Assembly: GCF_003173595.1 (NCBI RefSeq)
Contig: NZ_QGNZ01000003.1
Coordinates: 372,001 to 436,000 of the forward strand
Source of the DNA: Pedobacter yonginensis
GTDB taxonomy: Bacteria; Bacteroidota; Bacteroidia; Sphingobacteriales; Sphingobacteriaceae
Reading direction: 5' to 3'
Length of the DNA stretch: 64,000 nt
Part shown: positions 57,025 through 64,000 of the stretch, piece by piece
Numbering within the stretch: position 1 is the stretch's first letter
Layout: the number at the start of each line of letters is the position of its first letter
Notes under the pieces: model-generated
Told to the model about the DNA's origin: nothing
What the model saw: only the letters and a program-made list of their open reading frames with translations
The model's database searches: none
Position numbers and translations under genes: made by a program

Positions 57025-57483
57025 TTAATTGCAATCCTTGAAGCTGTCTTTAAGGGCTTTCAGTTTACTTACAACAGCTTCAAGTTCTTTGGGCGCTTTA
57101 CCGTATTCGAAGGTAATTTTGTACTGCTTGCCATCTGCATTAACGGCCACATATTCTGCACCACCATCGGCACAATCGGGGCAGCCTATAACTTCTGGCA
57201 AAGCCGAAATTCTAGCATCATTAAGTAAGTTCTTTATTGCGTTAACATCATCCTGAGAAATACTTTTACTACAAGTTTTGGTATCAGGGGTCTGCCCATT
57301 TTTTGATTTTGAGAACACAACTTTTAAATCGCTGATGGTTAAGTTATTGGAGCAATAGCCGATACACATGCCAAAAGAAGTTCCGTAACCAATACTGTTT
57401 AGATTTTTGATTTGTCCTTTCTTACAGGAAGAAAAAGGAAGGGTTAAATAAATGAGGCAAGTGATGATTAGCGCTTTTTTCAT
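57025..57483 (-). CDS. Putative lipoprotein, function unknown
   Basis: 152 residues from the ATG at 57483. The signal peptide has a lipobox ending in PFSSC, so the mature protein starts CKKGQIKN. The body has several cysteines (GMCIGYCSNNLTI; VIGCPDCADGG; final DCN) that could form disulphides in the periplasm. I do not recognise the family with confidence. The start at 57507 would place eight extra residues before the signal peptide. Confidence 0.72.
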   Translation of the reverse strand: MKKALIITCLIYLTLPFSSCKKGQIKNLNSIGYGTSFGMCIGYCSNNLTISDLKVVFSKSKNGQTPDTKTCSKSISQDDVNAIKNLLNDARISALPEVIGCPDCADGGAEYVAVNADGKQYKITFEYGKAPKELEAVVSKLKALKDSFKDCN

Positions 57484-57687
57484 AGATTTTGAAGTGTGAT
57501 TCATCAAAGATAAAATTTAAGATGACAATTTGAAAAAGGCTGAATCATTCATTTTCGCTTGAAATCTTCAGTTAATATTTTGAATAAATCATAATTATGA
57601 TTTAAAAGCACCAATTCTTGCCCATTAATTTTTTTTTACCAAAGCTATTTTTGATTATTGATACACATCCCCTTTATTTTCAGAATT

Positions 57688-60504
57688 CTAATTTACTGTA
57701 TTTCTAGGATTTCCTCTTTCACCTTTAGGACCAACTTTTGATAATTTATAATTTAGAGATAAATAAAAATACCTCGTAATATTATTGTACCGAACATCTT
57801 CTATCCTACTGCTATTTACAATCCGATCGATGCTGGTATTTTGTTTTAAAATATCGAAACCTTTAAAGCTGATCGTTATTCTGCGCTGCATTACATATTT
57901 GTTAATGCCGGCATTAAGTAAGAAGTAGTTGTTGTTAAAACCATCGGCCCGACCTGCAGACCCAATGTGACTTAAATCGGCCTCAATTCTTAAATCCTTG
58001 ATAAACTCGTAACTCAAACTCAAATCGTTATTAAGGGTAAAGTATTTGTTGTCGATGGCGGCTTCTGCAGAATTATTAACTTTCGTATAGGCCACATATG
58101 CGTAAATACTTGCATTAAACTTATCATCAACATCATAACTCCAATTGATGTTCGGGCCAGCTTCGTATCGGTTCGTGATATTTTTAACATCACTAATAAA
58201 GTTTGTTCGATGCTCGGCGAATATATTGAGGCCATAATTCATTCTTAAACCTTTTAATTTAGTGGGCATTCCAAAAAATGTTCCCGCCCTTAAATAATAA
58301 TTTCCATCTACATTTATTGGTTTTACAGTTTGAATACCATTAATGTAGGTGATATTATTGCCCGTATCATCGAAAGCCAAATTATATAGAAAATACCCGT
58401 TCCAATATTGGTTATTGTCAGGACTAAACGTATTGAAGTTTACCGATAACCGATGATTTTTTCGCGCTTCCAAATCGGGGTTTCCCAGCCGCTGATAAAG
58501 TGGGTTCGTGTTGTTCTGCACAGGTTGTAAATCTGTAATGGATGGAAGGTTTACACTAGCCCTGTAGTTAATTGCAATGGTTTGGTTGGCATTATTCTTA
58601 AAGTTGACGGTTAATCTTGGTAAGAGATTGTAATAAGATTTTTCGATGTTACCAATGCTGCTACCCGTGTTGCTAAAGATATTTGCATTCAAAACGCTTT
58701 CTTGTGCATTAACGCCAAAGTTATAGGTCCAATCTTTCCCAGTATAGATAAATCCCAACCCAGCAATTTGCAAACTGTTGTTGTTATCAAAAGTATTGGT
58801 TAGAGATGGAACCACTGTTTCATAGCGATCTGTCGTGGCATTATAGTCAAAGGTAGTTTGTTCTGCGTTGATCACACTTTTGGTATATCCATAAGTGATG
58901 TTTCCGCTCCATTTGGGATTGAATTGCCTGGCGTAGTTTGCATTAGCAGTGTAGTTTTTGGAGTCGTTTTCTTGATTGGCCTGTTGGTTAATATTGGTTA
59001 GAGTTGTGCCTGTACCTGTGTATTGATTTAAAACAGAACGATTTAGCCAATCAGAATTGTAGGTGTTGCTGGTGGCATTCAATCGAATTGAGATGGATCC
59101 CTTTTTGTTAACCAACCTTCTTAGCACTGAAAACTCTCCAAACAAGGATGGCGTAAAGTTATGTTGATTGTAATATTGTGTTCCATCATTCGCTTTTCCC
59201 GTTCCATCAAAAGCAGCATTAAAAAAACGGTTATTGATATTGGTAGTATTGTTCAAAATTACATTTGGACGTAGCACGACATCCGTTAAAGAATCAGGAT
59301 GATACTCTGCCTTAAAGTTAAATCGATGGGCTTGGTTATCGCTGTTTCTATTGGTGTAATCCAGCGTACGCAAGATGTCAGTGGAGTTAATATCTTGAAT
59401 GTTGGATTGTTTATTTCCCAAACCAGAAGAAAAATAGGTGAAATAGCTTGCGCTGATGGCAAGTTTGTTGTTCTTACCCCAAGTGTTACTAAAATTCACC
59501 CCACCGCTATGGGTAGTGTATAAGCCAATGGCATTGTTATCAAAAACGCCACTACCCCCTACCGTAACTTTACCATTATTATTACTTATAGAGAAATTAC
59601 CACCAGCCGGAGGCGCAAAAATATTACCAATATTGCCACCACTAAAGCTGCTTAAATCGTCGTAACCAAAACTTGCATCGTTGGTATTATTGCTCATGCC
59701 TAAAACAGCAAATTGCAGGTTCTTATTAAAATGGTTAGCACTTAAATATCCGTTATACTTATCGGTTGTACCACCCAGCGCATTTACATTTCCAAACCAG
59801 CCTTTTTTCTTATCTTCTTTTATGGTTAAATTCAATACCTTTTCTCGCTGGCCATCATCAATTCCAGTGGCTTTTGCTTCCTGCGTTTTGCTGTCAATTA
59901 GCTGAACTTTTGCAATGGCATCCGCAGGGAGATTTTTAGTGGCCGTTTTGGGATCGGTTCCGAAAAAATCTTTTCCATCAACAGTTAACCGAGTTACCTT
60001 TTGTCCTTGCACTAGGATGCTTCCATCCTTATCTACGGTAACACCAGGCAGTTTTTTCAATAAGTCTTCAACGGCGGCGTTTGGTTTTGTTTTATACGCA
60101 TCGGCATTAAATTCAACGGTATCTTTCTTAACTGTTGCTGTTGCTAAGCGCCCATTTATCGCTACATCTTTAAGTGAAATGGCATCTTCCTCCATTTTAA
60201 CAATACCCAAGTTATAATCTTTATCGCCTATACTGATGTTTCTTGTGATGGAATTGTAACCGATTACAGAAATTTTGATTCTGTAATCACCCCTATTAAT
60301 TGCATTAAAAGTAAATTCTCCCCTCTTATTGGTAACAACACCAACTTTTTTGGTTGAATCTGCTTTGCTGAACAGTACAATACCTGCATATTCTAAGGGA
60401 AGACTGGTTTTGGATTCTACAACCTGTCCGCTAATGCGAATACTTTGTTGTGCGAAGACTTTCGTAGATAAAAGGCATAGGATAGCTAATAAATAGGGTT
60501 TCAT
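57688..60504 (-). CDS. TonB-receptor-like outer-membrane beta-barrel protein
   Basis: 938 residues. Signal peptide (MKPYLLAILCLLSTKVFAQ), then a carboxypeptidase-regulatory-like domain (about 20-105: ISGQVVESKTSLPLEYAGIV). A plug-like segment follows (AVEDLLKKLPGVTVDKDGSI, later RLTVDGKDFFGTDPKTATKN), then a long beta-barrel with alternating aromatic residues. The C-terminus is basic and proline/glycine-rich rather than a typical aromatic end. This fits the outer-membrane barrel family 3 of Bacteroidota. Substrate unknown; no SusD partner is adjacent. Confidence 0.87.
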   Translation of the reverse strand: MKPYLLAILCLLSTKVFAQQSIRISGQVVESKTSLPLEYAGIVLFSKADSTKKVGVVTNKRGEFTFNAINRGDYRIKISVIGYNSITRNISIGDKDYNLGIVKMEEDAISLKDVAINGRLATATVKKDTVEFNADAYKTKPNAAVEDLLKKLPGVTVDKDGSILVQGQKVTRLTVDGKDFFGTDPKTATKNLPADAIAKVQLIDSKTQEAKATGIDDGQREKVLNLTIKEDKKKGWFGNVNALGGTTDKYNGYLSANHFNKNLQFAVLGMSNNTNDASFGYDDLSSFSGGNIGNIFAPPAGGNFSISNNNGKVTVGGSGVFDNNAIGLYTTHSGGVNFSNTWGKNNKLAISASYFTYFSSGLGNKQSNIQDINSTDILRTLDYTNRNSDNQAHRFNFKAEYHPDSLTDVVLRPNVILNNTTNINNRFFNAAFDGTGKANDGTQYYNQHNFTPSLFGEFSVLRRLVNKKGSISIRLNATSNTYNSDWLNRSVLNQYTGTGTTLTNINQQANQENDSKNYTANANYARQFNPKWSGNITYGYTKSVINAEQTTFDYNATTDRYETVVPSLTNTFDNNNSLQIAGLGFIYTGKDWTYNFGVNAQESVLNANIFSNTGSSIGNIEKSYYNLLPRLTVNFKNNANQTIAINYRASVNLPSITDLQPVQNNTNPLYQRLGNPDLEARKNHRLSVNFNTFSPDNNQYWNGYFLYNLAFDDTGNNITYINGIQTVKPINVDGNYYLRAGTFFGMPTKLKGLRMNYGLNIFAEHRTNFISDVKNITNRYEAGPNINWSYDVDDKFNASIYAYVAYTKVNNSAEAAIDNKYFTLNNDLSLSYEFIKDLRIEADLSHIGSAGRADGFNNNYFLLNAGINKYVMQRRITISFKGFDILKQNTSIDRIVNSSRIEDVRYNNITRYFYLSLNYKLSKVGPKGERGNPRNTVN

Positions 60505-60701
60505 AACTAAATTTTAATTTTTGTTTGGTTTGACGATTAGCTTTTTTCCAAATAGCCAACAAACATAAGACACCAGAAAAACTAAAATGTGACAGTTAAG
60601 ATGAATTTTTGTGAAAACTTTAGCAGAAAATTCAGCAAGATGCTAAACTGAAGGTTTTAAACCATCATTTGTAGGATAAGGCTGATAATGATTGGCCGAA
60701 A

Positions 60702-60923
60702 TTATTTATGAAAAGTATCTAGATAAAGACCCTCTACCTTTTTGCGTGCCCAAGGCATTCTTCTTAAAAATTTTAAGCTCGATTTGATGGTTTGATTATT
60801 ATTAAAGCAATCAATTTTAATGAGCATACCTAATTTATCCCAACCATAATGAGTTTGAAGATCGGTAACGATTTTTTCTAGCGTGATGCCATGTAAAGGA
60901 TTATTTTTTTGCGCTTCGGCCAT
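60702..60923 (-). CDS. VF530 (DUF2132) family protein
   Basis: 73 residues. The family pattern is clear: NPLHGITLEKIVTDLQTHYG, then IDCFNNNQTIKSSLKFLRR and PWARKKVEGLYL. A small helical, basic fold, probably DNA-binding by analogy. Function is unknown. It is a single gene between the outer-membrane barrel and M1 genes. Confidence 0.88.
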   Translation of the reverse strand: MAEAQKNNPLHGITLEKIVTDLQTHYGWDKLGMLIKIDCFNNNQTIKSSLKFLRRMPWARKKVEGLYLDTFHK

Positions 60924-61012
60924 TGTACAAAGTTATATTATTAAATAAATTATCTGAAATTATATTGTACGGCAACAGTGTTACGTCTTACATCATAGGC
61001 CAAACCCAGCGC

Positions 61013-61046
61013 AAAAAAAATGCCCGACAAATTTTGCCGGGCATTT
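61013..61046 (-). terminator. Terminator of the M1 peptidase gene
   Basis: On the minus strand AAATGCCCG, 11-nt loop, CGGGCATTT, followed by a run of eight T. It lies 18 bp after the M1 gene stop. Confidence 0.9.
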
Positions 61047-61063
61047 TGAATGTATTTTAATCG

Positions 61064-63325
61064 CTATTTGTCTTTTGCAAAAACATAGCTTTCGCCACCC
61101 TGACTTAGGGTTACTTCTTTTTTAGTTAAGTCGAAATCCATATCGACGCCACCTTCTTCGAAAGAAAATTTATTACCGCTAACATAAGTTAATGGGAAGG
61201 GTTGTTGCCCAGTAGCCTGAACCATTAAATTCCCATCAGCTTTTGTAATCGTAATTTTAACCGGCATTTTTGCACTTGAATATACTCCAACATATTGATC
61301 TAAATTAACAGTCGATGTAGCTGCAGAACTGCCTTCACCCGAACTCCAGCTGTTGTTGTCGGCATTACCGTCTGGCAATACTTTATTCGGGTCTAAAACG
61401 ACTGATACCACTTCCTCTGTTGTTGGATAACGAACTGTCCAACTGGTGTTTTTCATCCAAACATCAACCGGAACTTTTACAATTTCTGTTTTTCCGCTTT
61501 TGGTTTTAATTTGAAGTATAATTGGCATTGGCATTTTTTCCAGATTAACGACCTTGATGGTGTAACCTGTAATTTTTCCATCCTTTTTAACGGCCAAAAC
61601 ATCGGTAACGGCTTGATCCATTTTCCAGTTGTTTAACCACCAGCTTCTCCAAAACCAAGCTAAATCTTCGCCAGCTCCATTTTCCATCGAACGGAAAAAA
61701 TCATAAGGTGTTGGGTGTTTAAATGCCCAGTTTTTAATGTATTGGCGAAAAGCAAAATCAAAGCGATCTTCCCCCAAAACTTGATCTCTTAAAATATTCA
61801 AGCCCCAACCTGGTTTGCTGTAAAGGTTAATTCCGATATTGGCTTCTGCCATGCCATCAGGCATCAACATAATATTTTCATATCTCGGATTGCCGATAAC
61901 ACTTTTACCAATTGCATTCATGTTGGCATCGCGTTGTTTGTATTCTCCGTTATTAAAGTTTTTAGATGATATTCCATTGATAAAGGTATTAAAACCTTCA
62001 TCCATCCAACCAAACTTACGCTCATTGGAACCTACAATCATTGGGAACCAAGTATGTCCAAATTCATGATCGATAACGCCCCATGCACTTCCTTTTTTAG
62101 CTGTCCAACCGCAAAAAACAATCCCAGGATATTCCATACCACCAATATTTGTGGCTACGTTAACGGCCATTGGGTAAGGGTATTCGAACCATTTTGTGGA
62201 GTAATGTTCGATGGTTGTTTTCACATATTCTACACCACGACCATAAGAATCAACTCCATTGCTTTCTACAGGTTGCGCAGATACAGCCAACGATTTTTTA
62301 CCGCTTGGCAAATTGATGCGAGCGGCATCTAACACAAAAGCTTTTGATGAGGCCCATGCGGCATCACGAGCATTGGTAATCTTAAATTTCCAAGTTAATT
62401 TGTCTTTAGCCGGACGAGATTTAGGATCGGTAACTTCGGCTTCTGTACGAATATGTACTGTTGCATCACTATTTTTAGCGGCATTCCATCTTTGTAATTG
62501 TGTTGGCGTAAAAACCTCTTGTGGGTTTAACAACTCTCCTGAACCCATTACAATATGGTTTGCAGGTGCTGTAATGGCAAAATTGATGTCGCCATATTCG
62601 CAATAAAACTCGCCACCGCCCCAATAAGGTAAAGTATTCCAGCCTATTACATCATCATAAACACACATGCGTGGAAACCATTGGGCAACAGCAAAAATCT
62701 CCCCATTTTTAGTGGTCAAATGTCCAGTTCTATCCGATCCTTCTTTTGGTAAAACATAAGAATAATCCATTTTTATGGTAACCAAATCTCCATTTGCAGC
62801 CATTGGCTGATCTAAACGAATCTGCATTCTCGTATCTTCAACTAAAGAGGTGAATTTTACAGGAGCCGCCTTTTGAGAAACTGAAATATTCTGGATTTTG
62901 TAGCCTCCATCAAATTTTTCCCCTTGGGCGCCATAACGACTTCTGCCTGGCGTGATTGCATAGCCACGCGACGTTTCCTTAAAGGTATTTTGATCTAATT
63001 GCAACCATAAATACGGCAATTTATCGGGACTATTATTTTTGTAAGTGATGGTAACTGTACCTGTAATGGTATTTTTTGTTTCATCTAAACTGGCCGTAAT
63101 GTTGTAGTCAACACGGTTTTGCCAATATTTCGGGCCGGGAGTGCCCATGGCCGATCTGAATTCGTTACCATTTTGTGTGTAAAATAGAGGGCCAAAAGCA
63201 TCTGAAGGGACATAGTTGCTGGCGGCTGGTGTTGTAGGGGTTGAAGCTTGTTGCGCAGAGACTTTAAACGCCACTAAACAACAAATCAAACTTAAAGTGA
63301 TTAGTCTGTTTATTCTTAAATTCAT
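61064..63325 (-). CDS. M1 family metallopeptidase
   Basis: 753 residues from the ATG at 63325, which begins a signal peptide ([20 protein letters not shown] region); the frame to 63385 is leader. Zinc site: His420-Glu421, His424 (HEFGHTW) and Glu443 (GWMDEGF), the HExxH-18-E arrangement. The exopeptidase-type GGMEYPG motif (GxMEN counterpart) lies shortly before. A C-terminal beta domain (about 670-753) may be a carbohydrate- or protein-binding module. Probably a periplasmic aminopeptidase. Downstream of the truncated gene at 63412, 86 bp away. Confidence 0.9.
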   Translation of the reverse strand: MNLRINRLITLSLICCLVAFKVSAQQASTPTTPAASNYVPSDAFGPLFYTQNGNEFRSAMGTPGPKYWQNRVDYNITASLDETKNTITGTVTITYKNNSPDKLPYLWLQLDQNTFKETSRGYAITPGRSRYGAQGEKFDGGYKIQNISVSQKAAPVKFTSLVEDTRMQIRLDQPMAANGDLVTIKMDYSYVLPKEGSDRTGHLTTKNGEIFAVAQWFPRMCVYDDVIGWNTLPYWGGGEFYCEYGDINFAITAPANHIVMGSGELLNPQEVFTPTQLQRWNAAKNSDATVHIRTEAEVTDPKSRPAKDKLTWKFKITNARDAAWASSKAFVLDAARINLPSGKKSLAVSAQPVESNGVDSYGRGVEYVKTTIEHYSTKWFEYPYPMAVNVATNIGGMEYPGIVFCGWTAKKGSAWGVIDHEFGHTWFPMIVGSNERKFGWMDEGFNTFINGISSKNFNNGEYKQRDANMNAIGKSVIGNPRYENIMLMPDGMAEANIGINLYSKPGWGLNILRDQVLGEDRFDFAFRQYIKNWAFKHPTPYDFFRSMENGAGEDLAWFWRSWWLNNWKMDQAVTDVLAVKKDGKITGYTIKVVNLEKMPMPIILQIKTKSGKTEIVKVPVDVWMKNTSWTVRYPTTEEVVSVVLDPNKVLPDGNADNNSWSSGEGSSAATSTVNLDQYVGVYSSAKMPVKITITKADGNLMVQATGQQPFPLTYVSGNKFSFEEGGVDMDFDLTKKEVTLSQGGESYVFAKDK

Positions 63326-63411
63326 AATAAGGTTGTTAGAATTGGTAAATATAAAAAATCTGCACATTAAGCCCTCATTGTGCAAATAATGTTACCAATT
63401 TGAAGGGAATT

Positions 63412-64000
63412 CTAGTTTGCCTTGAGTTTCGGCAAATCCTGAAGTTTTCTTTGTTGAGGAGTTAATTTTTTCCAAGCATAAAAAGCCCTTGATATGTAAA
63501 ATGCGTAACGGTAAGGTCTTTCAGCTTTAACCTGCTCTACCGATGGGCGGTAAATAATCATGAAATTTTTTAATTCTTCGCCCTCTAATTTTGTTAGTTC
63601 TGTAACAGCCTTTTCGGTAAAATTATAATCTATTTCTTGTAAATAACCTTCTCGCTCCTCTAAATCAGCCTCTTTTCGTTGCTGCCTTTTGTACTTACCA
63701 TAACCCAAATTGAGATTTAAGCCCCCAACTTTGTCCTTCATTCTTTTCCGATCTAAATTGCCACCAGTGTTAAGCAGTGTGTATTTTTCTGCTAGTGGAT
63801 CTTTAGCATTCAAGATTTCCTTATTCATCTTTACTGCAGTAATATCTACATCGCTTAGGCTATTGCTTTTTACAGGAAGATAGATGGTTCTGTTCAACAA
63901 ATTTGTTAAGTACAAGGTATCTGTATGATATCCTACTAAAGTAAATTCAATTAAATCACCAACATTAGCGCCAATGGTGTATTTACCGGCATTGTTGGTG
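63412..64000 (-). CDS. CarboxypepD-reg-like domain protein, N-terminus cut by window edge
   Basis: The frame is open from the right edge (base 63999 in frame) to the TAG at 63412. The first visible part, NNAGKYTIGANVGDLIEFTL, is the end of a carboxypeptidase-regulatory-like beta-sandwich as used at the N-terminus of Bacteroidota surface and TonB-linked proteins. The rest (about 160 residues) is helical and charged (YGKYKRQQRKEADLEEREGY), then RPYRYAFYISRAFYAWKKLT. No recognised enzymatic domain. The true start and any signal peptide lie beyond the window. Confidence 0.75.
   Translation of the reverse strand, partial: TNNAGKYTIGANVGDLIEFTLVGYHTDTLYLTNLLNRTIYLPVKSNSLSDVDITAVKMNKEILNAKDPLAEKYTLLNTGGNLDRKRMKDKVGGLNLNLGYGKYKRQQRKEADLEEREGYLQEIDYNFTEKAVTELTKLEGEELKNFMIIYRPSVEQVKAERPYRYAFYISRAFYAWKKLTPQQRKLQDLPKLKAN

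Overview
The window looks like a chromosomal stretch of a member of the Bacteroidota, most likely a Sphingobacteriaceae close to Pedobacter. The evidence is the gene content (type IX secretion PorP/SprF and gliding-type C-terminal domains, SusC-like outer-membrane barrel, DUF853, CbpA/CbpM), Bacteroidota-type promoters (TTTG-N19/20-TAnnTTTG) upstream of rplC, rpsL and higB, AT-rich leaders without clear Shine-Dalgarno motifs, and ribosomal proteins of the zinc-free type (S14, L36). Genus assignment is inference.

Layout. 1-9.4 kb: a truncated secreted Gfo/Idh/MocA oxidoreductase, DUF1801, an S9 glutamyl-endopeptidase-like peptidase, the co-chaperone pair CbpA/CbpM, a HerA-like DUF853 ATPase, a sugar nucleotidyltransferase and a short MutS paralogue. 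9.4-14.4 kb: dnaK with a good terminator, followed by a 2.6-kb non-coding tandem array of about 313-bp units. 14.4-21.8 kb: DUF1304, a methyltransferase, a GMC oxidoreductase with its small subunit, and a large secreted glycoside-hydrolase-like protein. 21.9-37.3 kb: a continuous minus-strand S10-spc-alpha ribosomal operon, rplC to rplQ, including secY, map, infA, rpmJ and rpoA, with a strong promoter at the rplC end and a strong terminator after rplQ. 37.4-51.2 kb: an insertion of unrelated genes separating rplC from rpsJ: DUF1634/TauE, a toxin-antitoxin pair whose toxin is interrupted by a stop codon, DUF2004, a fungal-type prephenate dehydrogenase, a collagen-like protein/type-B-sorting protein/PorP-SprF cassette, dgt, a second tandem repeat (about 208 bp), and a small island of hydrophilic proteins around an atypical LuxR-type regulator. 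51.3-55.0 kb: the str operon rpsL-rpsG-fusA with rpsJ at its end. 55-64 kb: higBA with its own promoter and operator, an SPFH/prohibitin protein, a lipoprotein, a TonB-receptor-like barrel, a VF530 protein, an M1 aminopeptidase-like protein and a truncated CarboxypepD-reg-like protein.

How it fits together. The backbone is translation (str plus S10-spc-alpha), protein folding (DnaK, CbpA/CbpM) and protein export (SecY). Accessory genes deal with the cell surface (collagen-like protein, T9SS cassette, outer-membrane barrel, secreted peptidases and glycosidase).

The most unusual content is non-coding. There is the 313-bp array beside dnaK, the 208-bp array beside dgt, and a family of small GAAAA-loop hairpins that occurs at three loci with compensating stem changes. 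Several spacers inside the ribosomal operons also carry long inverted repeats. Among proteins, the most notable is a response regulator in which the phospho-acceptor aspartate is a glutamate. No tRNA, rRNA, CRISPR array, transposase or prophage was recognised.
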